DNA from: Caulobacter sp. HMWF025
GTDB lineage: Bacteria > Pseudomonadota > Alphaproteobacteria > Caulobacterales > Caulobacteraceae
Length of the DNA stretch: 34,585 bases
Direction: 5' to 3'
Assembly (NCBI RefSeq): GCF_003060965.1
Contig: NZ_QAII01000175.1
Coordinates: 28,061 to 62,645, forward strand
Both the position numbers and the translations under genes were made by a program. Of this stretch, positions 10,408 through 18,311 are shown in pieces. Each line of letters begins with the position of its first letter. Position 1 is the stretch's first letter. The notes beneath the pieces are model-generated. The model did no database searches. It was not told the origin of the DNA and saw nothing but the letters and a program-made list of their open reading frames with translations.

Positions 10408-10881
10408 ATGGAAAAAGTGCCGATGACCGCCGGGGGTTATCAGACCCTCGACGATGAACTGAAGCGTTTGAAGACGATCGAGCGCCCCGCGGTGATCGCC
10501 GCGATCTCCGAGGCACGCGCCCACGGCGACCTCTCCGAGAATGCCGAGTACCATGCGGCCAAGGAACGTCAGGGCTGGATCGAAGGCCGCATCGCCGAGA
10601 TCGAGGACAAGATTGCCCGCGCGCAGGTGATCGACGTGTCTAAGCTGTCGGGCAAGCAGGTGAAGTTCGGGGCCACGGTCAGCGTGGTCGACGAGGACAC
10701 CGAGGAAGAGGCCCGCTACCAGATCGTGGGTGACCACGAGGCCGACGTGAAGTCGGGCCGCATCTCGCTGTCATCGCCGCTCTCGCGCGCGATGATCGGC
10801 AAGGAGGTCGGTGAGGTGGTCGAGGTTTACACCCCCGGCGGCGTCAAGGCGTACGAGATTCTCAAGGTGGAGTGGCTGTAG
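10408..10881 (+). CDS. greA: Transcription elongation factor GreA
   Basis: A 157-residue RNA polymerase secondary-channel factor that rescues backtracked complexes by stimulating transcript cleavage. The N-terminal antiparallel coiled coil (residues 1-75) carries the acidic tip [15 protein letters not shown] with D41 and E44 at the same positions as in E. coli GreA. These residues hold the second catalytic magnesium ion. The C-terminal FKBP-like domain (80-157) contains [21 protein letters not shown], typical of the family. Length is normal, start at ATG 10408. It ends 43 bases before a strong intrinsic terminator. Confidence 0.98.
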   Translation: MEKVPMTAGGYQTLDDELKRLKTIERPAVIAAISEARAHGDLSENAEYHAAKERQGWIEGRIAEIEDKIARAQVIDVSKLSGKQVKFGATVSVVDEDTEEEARYQIVGDHEADVKSGRISLSSPLSRAMIGKEVGEVVEVYTPGGVKAYEILKVEWL

Positions 10882-10923
10882 GCTTCGCCCTGCGGTCCAA
10901 CCTGCGCCATAAAGCTGGATCAT

Positions 10924-10959
10924 GGAACAAGGCTGCTCCCCCGGAGCGGCCTTGTTTCC
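10924..10959 (+). terminator. Strong intrinsic terminator after greA
   Basis: A 14-bp stem (10926-10939 with 10943-10956, one G-T pair) with a CCC loop, extended by GG/CC flanks. It is followed only by TTTCCGT. The upstream in-frame ATG of the next gene (10922) falls at its foot, which argues for the later TTG start. Confidence 0.8.
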
Positions 10960-10987
10960 GTATGACTCCGCCCGACAGGACGATGTC

Positions 10988-12085
10988 TTGACCTCATCTG
11001 AGCCCTCTTCCTGCCACCAAGGCCCGCTGGTCATCTGGGCCCTGTCGGACGGTCGCGCCGGCATCGAGGCCCAGGCCGTCGGCCTGGCCGAGGCGGTCGG
11101 CCGGGAAACTGCGGCAACGATCCTGGTCAAGCGCGTCGGCTGGAAAGGCCGTATCGGGCGGCTGCCCTGGTGGCTGAACTGGCTGCCCCGCCGCTGGTTG
11201 ACACCGGAGAGCGGCATCGAGGGCGACTGGCCCGATCTGTGGATCGCCGCCGGCCGCGCCACCCTGCCCCTGTCGATCCGCGCCAGGCGCTGGTCCGGCG
11301 GCAAGACGATGGTGGTCCAGATCCAGGACCCGCGCGTGCCGCCGCACATGTTCGACCTGGTCATCCCGCCGCGTCATGACCGTCTGAACGGTGACAATAT
11401 CCTGCCGATCACCGGCTCTCCCCATCGCGTCACGCCCGCCCGGCTGGACAGCGAGTACGAACGGTTCCGCGACCAGATCGAGGCCCTGCCCCATCCCCGC
11501 GTGGCGGTCCTGATCGGCGGCAAGTCCAAGGCCTTCGACCTGCCCGTCGAACGCGCGGCCCAGATGGCCCACCAGATCCAGCTGCCGCTCGAACAGGAAG
11601 GCGGCAGCCTGCTGATGACCTTCTCGCGCCGGACGCCCGAGCCCGCCCGCGCCCTGCTGACCGCCCGCCTGCGTCACCTGCCCGGCATCATCTGGGACGG
11701 TGAAGGCCCCAATCCCTATTTCGCCTTCCTGGCGGCGGCCGACTACATCCTGGTCACCGAAGACTCGACCAACATGGCGACCGAGGCCGCCTCGACGGGC
11801 AAGCCGGTGTTCATCCTCAAGATGGAAGGCCACAGCCTGAAGTTCCGCCTGTTCCATGAGGAGCTGGAACGCCTCGGTGCCGCCCGTCCCTATGGCGGCG
11901 GCTTCCACGGCTGGACCTATGAGCCCGTCAATGAAACCCGGCGCGCGGCGCGGGAAATCCTCACCCGCATGGGCATCGAGCTCCCCCCCGATACCGCGCC
12001 CGTGGCCGAGCTCCTTGAAAGCGAGCCCCGGAAGAAGCCCGTGCGGAAACCCCGCGCGAAGGCGGCGGCGAAGCCCAAGGGTTGA
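10988..12085 (+). CDS. ELM1/DUF1022 family protein, GT-B-like
   Basis: A 365-residue member of the family named after plant mitochondrial fission factor ELM1, common in alphaproteobacteria. The fold is GT-B glycosyltransferase-like. Marks are the opening VIWALSDGRAGIEAQAVGLAEA, then PDLWIAAGRAT, VQIQDPRVPPHMFDLVI, VLIGGKSKAF and VTEDSTNMATEAASTGKPVF, the last resembling a nucleotide-sugar site. Biochemical function in bacteria is unknown to me. Envelope or surface-sugar roles are likely from the fold. The last 20 residues are rich in Lys, Arg, Pro and Ala and look disordered. The TTG at 10988 is chosen because AGGA lies about 9 bases upstream and the only earlier start, ATG 10922, lies in greA's terminator. 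Confidence 0.85.
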   Translation: MTSSEPSSCHQGPLVIWALSDGRAGIEAQAVGLAEAVGRETAATILVKRVGWKGRIGRLPWWLNWLPRRWLTPESGIEGDWPDLWIAAGRATLPLSIRARRWSGGKTMVVQIQDPRVPPHMFDLVIPPRHDRLNGDNILPITGSPHRVTPARLDSEYERFRDQIEALPHPRVAVLIGGKSKAFDLPVERAAQMAHQIQLPLEQEGGSLLMTFSRRTPEPARALLTARLRHLPGIIWDGEGPNPYFAFLAAADYILVTEDSTNMATEAASTGKPVFILKMEGHSLKFRLFHEELERLGAARPYGGGFHGWTYEPVNETRRAAREILTRMGIELPPDTAPVAELLESEPRKKPVRKPRAKAAAKPKG

Positions 12086-12155
12086 TCCGGGCCATTCCAT
12101 TTCCGGCCGCGACCCACTAGCCTGCCGCCGAATTTTCGCGCGCCTGGGGGAAGTG

Positions 12156-12896
12156 ATGTCGCGTAATGGGGCCCTGTTCGCCGCCTGCCTGCTGCTCTGC
12201 GCGCCGCTATCGTCGGCTCTTGCCCAGACGCCTCCCGCCAGCAAGCCGGTCTCCGAGAAAGAGCGCTCGGACTTTCGCGCCGGTCTGGCCAGTTCGGCCG
12301 GCGGGCAAACCTTCGCGCTGGTGATCAAGCACTATCCCGAAGAGTTTCGGGCCTTCGAAACGGAACTCCTGAGCGACCTGCTGAACGGCCGGGTCGATAT
12401 GGCTGGCGTACAGACAAGGACCTTCAACTTCATGATGTCGATCCGCACCCGAATGGCCCCCAACGTGCGCCGGGCACCGACGCCCAAGCTGGTGGCGTTC
12501 GGTGAGGCGCAGCTGTCGCTGATGAAGACCCTTCTGCCGATCGCTCCCAGGGTCTGCTACGAATATGCCGAACTGGGCGGGCCCACCCCGGAGGCGGCCC
12601 AGGGCGCGCCGCGCACGATCGACCCCTATCTCAATGCCCAGAACGCCGTGCAGTTTGATGTGGCCATCGCCGGCGAGACGTCCCCTACCCCGCACGACTC
12701 GCCGAACGGGGAAGATTTCTCGACGGCTTTCGCCGAGTTTTCCCGGCGCAAGGGCGACGCGGACTGGCTCAAGGCCATGAGCATCGGTGCCCCGCGAACC
12801 CAGACCGATTCCCAGCGTTGCGCAGCAGCCATCGTCTGGATCGAGTCGATCCTCAGCCAGCCGCCCGAGCGCGCAGCCCGCCTTCTGGCAGGCTGA
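12156..12896 (+). CDS. Exported protein of unknown function
   Basis: I do not recognise this 246-residue protein. It opens with a Sec signal peptide (GALFAACLLLCAPLSSALAQ, cleavage near residue 24), so it is periplasmic or secreted. The mature part is mixed helical with a charged N-terminal region (SEKERSDFRAGLASS), a central FMMSIRTRMAPNVRRAP and two cysteines (in RVCYEYAEL and QRCAAAIVW) that may pair. The ATG at 12156 has a GGGGGAAG ribosome site. No membrane helix other than the signal. A hairpin with T-run follows, so it is probably monocistronic and separate from the sugar genes behind it. Confidence 0.75.
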   Translation: MSRNGALFAACLLLCAPLSSALAQTPPASKPVSEKERSDFRAGLASSAGGQTFALVIKHYPEEFRAFETELLSDLLNGRVDMAGVQTRTFNFMMSIRTRMAPNVRRAPTPKLVAFGEAQLSLMKTLLPIAPRVCYEYAELGGPTPEAAQGAPRTIDPYLNAQNAVQFDVAIAGETSPTPHDSPNGEDFSTAFAEFSRRKGDADWLKAMSIGAPRTQTDSQRCAAAIVWIESILSQPPERAARLLAG

Positions 12897-12901
12897 CCTG
12901 A

Positions 12902-12924
12902 CGGGCTGGCCAGCCCGGCGTTTT
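12902..12924 (+). terminator. Likely terminator between the exported protein and SpsF-like gene
   Basis: CGGGC / GCCCG stem around TGGCCA, followed by GCGTTTT, six bases after the stop codon. Confidence 0.45.
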
Positions 12925-12943
12925 CCGCGCTAGACCTAGGGTC

Positions 12944-13660
12944 ATGATCCTCGCCATCCTCCAGGCCCGCATGAGTTCCACCCGGCTGCCGGGCAAGGTG
13001 CTGATGCCGATCCTGCGCGAGCCGATGATCGTGCGGCAGATCGAGCGGATCAGTCGAGCCCGGCGCATCGACAGGCTGGTGGTCGCCACCAGCGACCAGC
13101 CCGGCGATGACGTTCTGGAAGCCGCCCTCCGGCGCGAGGGCATCGCCGTGCATCGCGGCCCGCTGGACAACGTGCTGGCCCGCTTCATCGGAGCCCTGGA
13201 CGCCCACCCCGCCGACCACGTCGTGCGCCTGACCGCCGACTGCCCGCTGACCGATCCTGGCCTGATCGACGCCACCATCGACCTGCATCTGACGTCCGGC
13301 GCCGACTACACCAGCAACAGCCCCGACGGCGCGGCCTTTGCGAAAGGTCTCGATGTCGAGGTGATCACCGCCGCCGGCCTGCGCCGGGTCGCGGCCGAGG
13401 CCGACAGCCCCGAGGCCCGCGAGCACGTCACCTGGGACGTCTGGAACCAGCCCCTGCGCTGGAAGATCGCCTGGCTGAACGCCCCGCCCGGCGAGGGCGA
13501 GATCCGCTGGACGGTCGACCGACCCGACGACTACGCCTTCGTCGCCACGGTCTATGACCACCTCTATCCTAACAACCGCAACTTCACGTCGGACGACATC
13601 AAGGCCTTCGTCGCCACGCGGCCGGATCTGGCGATGTACGGCGGCGACCGGCGCGGATGA
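12944..13660 (+). CDS. SpsF-like cytidylyltransferase
   Basis: A 238-residue nucleotidyltransferase of the SpsF / acylneuraminate cytidylyltransferase group. The nucleotide-binding signature QARMSSTRLPGKVL is at residues 7-20. RLTADCPLTDPGLID near 98-112 has the metal-binding aspartates, and EIRWTVDRPDDYAFV is typical of the C-terminal part. Family proteins next to pseG and pseI genes probably charge a nonulosonic acid (sialic acid-like sugar) with CMP. Classical PseF proteins have a different N-terminal motif, so the exact sugar is uncertain. It overlaps pseG by four bases (ATGA), which fixes a shared operon and supports a role in pseudaminic-type sugar supply. Confidence 0.85.
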   Translation: MILAILQARMSSTRLPGKVLMPILREPMIVRQIERISRARRIDRLVVATSDQPGDDVLEAALRREGIAVHRGPLDNVLARFIGALDAHPADHVVRLTADCPLTDPGLIDATIDLHLTSGADYTSNSPDGAAFAKGLDVEVITAAGLRRVAAEADSPEAREHVTWDVWNQPLRWKIAWLNAPPGEGEIRWTVDRPDDYAFVATVYDHLYPNNRNFTSDDIKAFVATRPDLAMYGGDRRG

Positions 13661-14634
13661 GCCCGCAGATTCTCTTTGTCTGCAATGCAGGGCCCGAGGT
13701 CGGCGGCGGCCATGTGATGCGCAGCCTGACCCTGGCCGGCGCGCTGGAGGCGGCAGGCGCGTCCTGCGCCTTCCTGTCGACCCCGGCGGTCGATGCGGTG
13801 CTGGACGCTTTCGCCCCGGACACCCGCCGCGCCGCGCGGCCCGAGCCCTTCGACGCCGTGGTCTTTGATCACTACGGGCTGTCGGCCCCCGACCACCGCG
13901 CCTGCGCCCGGGGGCGGCCTACCCTGGTGATCGACGATCTGGCCGACCGGCCACTGGCCGCGGACCTCGTCCTGGACGCCGGACCCGCGCGGCAGGCGGA
14001 AGACTATGCCGGCCTCGTCCCGCCCCATGCCCGGCTCATGCTGGGCCCGCATCACGCCCCGGTGCGCTCGGCCTTCCCGGCCTTGCGCGAGGCGGCGCTG
14101 GCGCGACGCGCGGCGGGCGGCGCGGTGCGGCGTATCCTCATATCGCTGGGTCTGACCGATGTGGGCGGCATCACTGGCCGGGTGGTCGATCTGCTGCTGC
14201 CCCTGACCGGCGACATCGCCCTCGACGTGGTGCTGGGCTCGCCCGCCCCCAGCCTGCCGCGCCTCCGCGCCCTGGCCGATCCGCGCCTCACCCTGCATGT
14301 CGACACCCAGGACATGCCGCGCCTGACCCTGGAGGCCGATCTGGCCGTCGGGGCCGGCGGCTCGACCAGCTGGGAGCGCTGCATCCTGGCCCTGCCGACC
14401 CTGACCCTGATCCTCGCCGACAACCAGATCGCCGCCGCCACGGCCCTGGCAGAGGCCGGGGCCAGCCCGTGTCTCGATTTGGCTGATGCGGGGTTCGACG
14501 CGGCATTTGCGGCGCAGGTGGAGCGGTTGCTGGCGGACGAGGCCCTGCGGGCGTCGCTGTCCGCCGCCAGCGCCACGGTGTGTGATGGGGGCGGGGCGCA
14601 AAGGGTGGCGAGGGCGTTTCTGGGGCGGCTCTAA
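13657..14634 (+). CDS. pseG: PseG-like UDP-sugar hydrolase of pseudaminic acid synthesis
   Basis: A 325-residue GT-B fold hydrolase that removes UDP from UDP-2,4-diacetamido-2,4,6-trideoxy-L-altrose, the step before PseI in the pseudaminic acid pathway. The N-terminus ILFVCNAGPEVGGGHVMRSLTLAGAL holds the conserved GGGHVMR motif with catalytic His19. VVFDHYGL and LVIDDLADRP follow. Around residue 235 the nucleotide-binding GAGGSTSWERC and later DNQIAAATAL complete the pattern. Length fits the family. It starts inside the last codon of the SpsF-like gene. A diacetyl-legionaminic or related sugar route is possible, but PseG is the best match. pseI is about 9.7 kb away in this window. Confidence 0.88.
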   Translation: MSPQILFVCNAGPEVGGGHVMRSLTLAGALEAAGASCAFLSTPAVDAVLDAFAPDTRRAARPEPFDAVVFDHYGLSAPDHRACARGRPTLVIDDLADRPLAADLVLDAGPARQAEDYAGLVPPHARLMLGPHHAPVRSAFPALREAALARRAAGGAVRRILISLGLTDVGGITGRVVDLLLPLTGDIALDVVLGSPAPSLPRLRALADPRLTLHVDTQDMPRLTLEADLAVGAGGSTSWERCILALPTLTLILADNQIAAATALAEAGASPCLDLADAGFDAAFAAQVERLLADEALRASLSAASATVCDGGGAQRVARAFLGRL

Positions 14635-14656
14635 TGATTTCGCAGAGCGAGGGTTA

Positions 14657-15079
14657 TCAGTATCCGAAGGTCCCGGCCTTGCCCGACATGGGCTTATCGG
14701 CAGGGTAGTTGGCCAAAACCCTCCAGCCATCCTCGGCGGTATAGGTTGCATAGCCGTCCGCCCTGCAAACCCGGCAGCTCTTCTTGTCGATAAGCGCTCC
14801 GGGCGTATGCAGAATGACGCCGGACCCGGACGGCGCGGCTTGCATAACATAGGCGGACGATCCGACGTCGAGCACCTGAATCGCAAACTGGGGCGAATGT
14901 CCGCGAAACTGAGCGGCAGCCGCCCTGAAGCTCCCGGCATAGTCACAGGGCTGAGAGGCGGCTGGGCCGGTGCAGCCGGGCGTGGTTCCGGAGACCGCCA
15001 GCAGCGAAGCCCCCGTTACGGCGACGATCATGCCGAAGGCGGCCAAGGGACCGGCACCGATGTTGAGCGGCTGCATCAT
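14657..15079 (-). CDS. Exported or membrane-anchored protein of unknown function
   Basis: A 140-residue unrecognised protein. It opens with MMQPLNIGAGPLAAFGMIVAVTGASLLAVSG, a signal peptide or N-terminal anchor. The remainder has four cysteines (PGCTG, QPCDY, KSCRVCRADGY), and the CxxC could bind a metal or be a disulfide. The motif AIQVLDVGSSAYVM and the Gly/Tyr-rich end look like a small periplasmic domain. The start could be 15079 or 15076; a longer frame to 15217 runs into the palindromic repeat and is rejected. It converges on pseG with 22 bases between. Base use is normal for the genome. Confidence 0.65.
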   Translation of the reverse strand: MMQPLNIGAGPLAAFGMIVAVTGASLLAVSGTTPGCTGPAASQPCDYAGSFRAAAAQFRGHSPQFAIQVLDVGSSAYVMQAAPSGSGVILHTPGALIDKKSCRVCRADGYATYTAEDGWRVLANYPADKPMSGKAGTFGY

Positions 15080-15169
15080 GCGTTCAGCTTGTCGCACCAA
15101 GCTAGGATGCGCAACGGGCTGACCGTGGCTATTCGAGTTGAAGAGCGGACGCCCCCGCGTCCCGCTCAC

Positions 15170-15313
15170 CCTTAAATCTCTTGGAGGCAAGCGTGCCGGT
15201 CTGGAAAGGTTGGTCAAGGACTGGCCTGCGGCCAGCCGCCACGCGGCGACGCGCGAGCGTCGTCCTTGAGCAACCTTTCCAGACCGGCGATCCTCTCACC
15301 GTGAAATTTAAGG
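15170..15313. repeat. Large palindromic intergenic element
   Basis: Two 27-base arms, 15195-15221 and 15262-15288, are inverted copies with one mismatch. They enclose 40 GC-rich bases with smaller dyads (TGGCC-TGC-GGCCA). An outer inverted pair, CCTTAAAT (15170-15177) and ATTTAAGG (15306-15313), extends the symmetry. Short open frames on both strands through it (containing VWKGWSRT and LEQPFQTG) are by-products of the palindrome. I remember similar peptide strings from small hypothetical ORFs of Caulobacter genomes, which suggests a multicopy repeat. It marks the left edge of an AT-rich insert. Confidence 0.75.
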
Positions 15314-15538
15314 ATGGCTCCGCCTGCGAGGGGCTGGCGAGGTGCACGCGCGGCCCGCTTCCACAGATACGGTTATGGGCCGAGAGGCCCAGATGTTACT
15401 ATAGCAACGCGCGTAAAATCGCGCGTCCAGCTTCGCGATTTTACCTAGAATTACTGCATCTAGCGCGCCAATATATACGCACGCACGCTTAATAGCATCC
15501 GCGCTGCTAAAATCTTTGGATCTCTCAAGGCAATGATA
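15314..15538 (+). promoter_or_regulatory. Gene-free leader of the AT-rich gene, with candidate promoter
   Basis: No gene seen. A TGGGCC-GAGA-GGCCCA hairpin lies at 15376-15391. Base composition then drops abruptly. An 11-bp inverted repeat, GTAAAATCGCG (15413-15423) and its complement (15434-15444), is followed by TTACTG (15451-15456) and TATACG (15474-15479) at 17-base spacing, a plausible promoter. The repeat directly upstream of it could be an operator. Confidence 0.4.
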
Positions 15539-16273
15539 ATGGATACAAAAATTATACAGGAGATAAAAAATCTTGAAGATTGGGTCAAAGTTATGAGGGG
15601 AATGAACGGCAAACAAGTCGCAGTTATGGAATTTTCACAAGCTTACGGGTCTGTCGTTGATATAGATGCAGAGATTGCATTTCGGGACTTACTGCGCGTC
15701 GTAGACGGGCTACCAAAATTACTGGACGATTTACCATCAGAACCCACCCGCCGCGTTGCCCAGGCCGTTATAGACAGAATAAATCGATTACTGAATCCAA
15801 AACATTTTACGGTAGATTTCGGACAATGGAAAAATATGCATCACGCAAACATGGAAGCTATAATTGAGTCCATTCCAATATTTCATGAATTGAAATTCGA
15901 TGGCGATCTATTTATTTCAAATGCCACAAATATTTATGCTGAAATTGAAAATTTGAAAGAAAAATTCGCTAAATCCGATGAAATTTCGGAAGCATCCAAG
16001 ATCGTTTTGCGCGCCCAACTAGAACTTCTACATAAAACCGTAAGCCGTTTCCAGTCGACAGGCGTTGGAGCTTTTCGCGACAGCATGTTTAGCATATACG
16101 GCCGCGTCACACTAACATTGGAAGCAGACGCAACTATCCCATCGGCTAAGAAGCGTGAAATTGCCGATGATATTTTGAGGGTTTGGGATTTAGCTCAGAT
16201 TGGTGGCGGGCTTCTAAAACTAGCGGGACCGGCAATCGCGGGCTATCTAGCGGCACCAGTTCTTGGGTCTTAA
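15539..16273 (+). CDS. AT-rich, foreign-looking helical protein with C-terminal membrane segment
   Basis: An unrecognised protein of 244 residues (246 from the ATG at 15533). The ATG at 15539 is preferred because AAGG lies 8 bases before it, against 3 bases for 15533. Codon use is unlike every neighbour: AAA, ATA, TTA, AAT and TTT are frequent where the rest of the window uses GC-ending codons. The protein appears almost wholly helical, with FRDLLRVVDGLPKLLDDLP, a motif-like AQLELLHKTVSRFQSTGVGAFRDSM in the third quarter, and an apolar end (GGGLLKLAGPAIAGYLAAPVLG) that could be a single membrane helix. These traits suggest recent transfer. A defence or toxin role is only a guess. Confidence 0.8.
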   Translation: MDTKIIQEIKNLEDWVKVMRGMNGKQVAVMEFSQAYGSVVDIDAEIAFRDLLRVVDGLPKLLDDLPSEPTRRVAQAVIDRINRLLNPKHFTVDFGQWKNMHHANMEAIIESIPIFHELKFDGDLFISNATNIYAEIENLKEKFAKSDEISEASKIVLRAQLELLHKTVSRFQSTGVGAFRDSMFSIYGRVTLTLEADATIPSAKKREIADDILRVWDLAQIGGGLLKLAGPAIAGYLAAPVLGS

Positions 16274-16404
16274 GTTGGATGTAAGGCTGCCAAATGCCCC
16301 CTGCGACAAACCGCTCAGCCCCACCTAACGCCCGTTAACCAAACGTTGTGCGCTTTCGCGGGATTCTCCGGCCAGCTCTTCCTTGCCGGGATTCCTAAAG
16401 CCCC
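16274..16404 (+). promoter_or_regulatory. Upstream region of the methyltransferase operon with GANTC sites
   Basis: GC content returns to normal here. GTTAACCAAACGTT at 16334-16347 contains TTAACCA, like a CtrA half-site (consensus TTAA-N7-TTAAC only partly met). GATTC occurs at 16362-16366 and 16390-16394, two potential CcrM methylation sites. No convincing -35/-10 pair was found. Confidence 0.3.
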
Positions 16405-17052
16405 ATGCCCGCCCTGCCCGACATTCGCGGCCTGAAGTATCCGGACGAGTTCGTCGCCCGGCACTTCTTCAAGCGTGGTCTGCACCAGCGCGCCGGGCGC
16501 GTGGTGGAGCTGGGCGGAGGCACCGGCAACAACCTGTCGCTCTATGCCGCCTATGGCTGGTCGCTGACCGATGTCGACTATTCCCAGGCCGCGCTGGACG
16601 ACGCCCGCTGGAACCTGGGGCCGGACGCCACCCTGATCCAGGCCGACCTGTCGCAGGGCCTGCCCGACCTCGGTGACGCGCCCATCGACGTTCTGCTGAT
16701 CCCCAACCTGCTCTGCTACCTGACCGCCGCCCAGGCGAGCGTTGTGCTGACCGCCGCCCGCGCGCGGCTGTCCCCGGGGGCCGAGGTCTTCGTGCGCACC
16801 CGGCTGGTCGACGACTATCGCTGCGGCAAGGGCGTCGAGGAAGAACCCAACGGCTGGCGGCTGGCCACGCCCGAGACCGGCGAGGCGGGACTGTTCAACC
16901 TGTTCTACACGGCCGAAGGTCTGGTCGAGCGGCTGGTGTCCGAGCTTGGCCTCATCGACCCCGTGGCCCTGAAGGTGGCGTTCGACAACGTCCAGAACGG
17001 GGTGCTGGTGGCGCCCAACAGCGACCTGGTCGTCTGGGGAGCCGTGGCATGA
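16405..17052 (+). CDS. SAM-dependent class I methyltransferase
   Basis: A 215-residue Rossmann-fold methyltransferase. Motif I, VELGGGTGNN, is at residues 34-43, with the acidic residue of motif II in TDVDYSQ (Asp58) and motif IV near DVLLIPNLLCYL. The substrate is not deducible. An early region KYPDEFVARHFFKRGLHQ and the later RTRLVDDYRCGKGVEEEPNGWR are probably acceptor-binding. It overlaps the following oxidoreductase gene by four bases (ATGA), which in turn overlaps a WbqC gene the same way. The three-gene unit lies between pseG and pseI, so methylation of a surface sugar or of its amino acyl substituent is the most economical guess. Confidence 0.88.
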   Translation: MPALPDIRGLKYPDEFVARHFFKRGLHQRAGRVVELGGGTGNNLSLYAAYGWSLTDVDYSQAALDDARWNLGPDATLIQADLSQGLPDLGDAPIDVLLIPNLLCYLTAAQASVVLTAARARLSPGAEVFVRTRLVDDYRCGKGVEEEPNGWRLATPETGEAGLFNLFYTAEGLVERLVSELGLIDPVALKVAFDNVQNGVLVAPNSDLVVWGAVA

Positions 17053-18311
17053 GCGACCGCGTCCGCATCATCGGCGGCGGGCTGACCGGCATCCTGGCCG
17101 CCTTCGAGGCCCATCGCCTGGGCTGGCGCGACATCGTCCTGCAGGAGCGGTTCGAGGCCCTGGGCGGCGTGGCGCGCCCCCGGGTGGCGCACGGCCTGGA
17201 GATGCGCGACGGCTGCGTCTATTTCGGCGGGTCCGGGGATCCCATCGTCGAGACTCTGACGGCCCAGGGGGCGACGTTCGAGACCTTCGACAACCGCTTC
17301 GGCTCGGTCAGCCTGGACAGCGCCGGCCGCCGGGTCTTCACCTGGGACTTCGGTGGCCCGGCCGTGGACTGCGCCGCCACCACGATCAGCCGCCCGGCCA
17401 GTGACAGCCTGGGCTCGCGCATCGCCGCCTATCCGGGCCCGATCGCCGCCCGGCTGGAAGCCTATTGCCGCTGGCACCTGGATGCCGATCCCGACCAGAT
17501 CCATGGCGATGCTGCCATTCCCCTGGCCATCAACCGCGTCTTCCCGGCCGCCGCCGACCTGACCCAGCTGGCCCGCGCCAAGGCGACCAATCCCTGGGCC
17601 GACGAGCTTTATGCCATACCCCGGGCCCTGATCGGCCGGACGCTCAACCTGACCGCCACCCTGCCGGCCGGCGGCTTTGCGGCCCTGTTCGACACCTGCC
17701 TTGCGGCCCTCAAGCGGCTGGGTGTGCAGGTCGAGCTCAACGCCCTGGTCTCGCCCCGCGCCCTGCTGGCCGCGCCCGATCCGGCCGAGACCGTAGTCTG
17801 GGCGGCCAATCCCACGCCGCTGTTCAAGCCGCTGGGCCTGCCGACCCCCAACCTGATCAAGAAGAGCTTCGCCACCTACGTCTTTGCGGTCGATTTCGAC
17901 GGGCCCTGCCCGGTCTATGTCCAGAACTTCACGGCCACCGGCAGCGCCTTCCGGGTCTATCTGTACGAGAGCGGCGGCCGGCAGCTGGCCGTGGCCGAGT
18001 GCGTGAAGGAGGCTGATCTGGCCGCCCTGCCCGGCGAGATGCGGGCCCTGCTGTCGGGCTTCGGGTCGCTGAAGGTCGGGGCCCTGCTGCACAGCGACGT
18101 CCAGCCGCGCTGGATCTACCACTCGCTGGAGGCCATCGCGGGCCTGAAGACCCTGCGCGCCCGGCTGGCCGACCGCTTCGGCACCGCCTTCATCCCCGGG
18201 GCCTGGGAGCCCTATGCCAAGGCCGCCAAGCTGGCCGAGGTCAATGCGGCCCTGCTGGCCGCCCGTCAGGGCGAGCCCGCCGCAGCGCCCGTCTCCGCGA
18301 AGGCCGGATGA
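17049..18311 (+). CDS. FAD/NAD(P)-binding oxidoreductase, amine-oxidase/UGM-like
   Basis: A 420-residue flavoprotein-type enzyme. The dinucleotide-binding signature RIIGGGLTGILAAFEAHRLG lies at the N-terminus (GGGLTG at 9-14), followed by the ERFEALGGVARP stretch that positions the FAD ribose. The overall plan resembles UDP-galactopyranose mutase and protoporphyrinogen/amine oxidase-like proteins. The late WIYHSLEAIAGLKTL and GAWEPYAKAAKLAEVNAALLAAR resemble the C-terminal FAD-binding part. The substrate is unknown. Overlaps by ATGA on both sides tie it to the methyltransferase and WbqC genes. The last 20 residues are Ala-rich and probably loose. A redox or ring-rearranging step on a nucleotide sugar is inferred from context only. 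Confidence 0.8.
   Translation: MSDRVRIIGGGLTGILAAFEAHRLGWRDIVLQERFEALGGVARPRVAHGLEMRDGCVYFGGSGDPIVETLTAQGATFETFDNRFGSVSLDSAGRRVFTWDFGGPAVDCAATTISRPASDSLGSRIAAYPGPIAARLEAYCRWHLDADPDQIHGDAAIPLAINRVFPAAADLTQLARAKATNPWADELYAIPRALIGRTLNLTATLPAGGFAALFDTCLAALKRLGVQVELNALVSPRALLAAPDPAETVVWAANPTPLFKPLGLPTPNLIKKSFATYVFAVDFDGPCPVYVQNFTATGSAFRVYLYESGGRQLAVAECVKEADLAALPGEMRALLSGFGSLKVGALLHSDVQPRWIYHSLEAIAGLKTLRARLADRFGTAFIPGAWEPYAKAAKLAEVNAALLAARQGEPAAAPVSAKAG

Noticed and set aside
10922..10987. 22-residue N-terminal extension of the ELM1-like protein
   Set aside because: It is encoded by greA's terminator stem and lacks a ribosome site.
10994..12328. 444-codon open frame on the minus strand
   Set aside because: Antisense to the ELM1-like gene, whose motifs are unmistakable on the plus strand.
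15129..15347. 72-codon open frame on the minus strand
   Set aside because: Same palindromic repeat read from the other side.
15181..15492. 103-codon open frame on the plus strand
   Set aside because: It reads through the large palindrome and the non-coding leader. A similar peptide is read from the opposite strand, as expected for a palindromic repeat.
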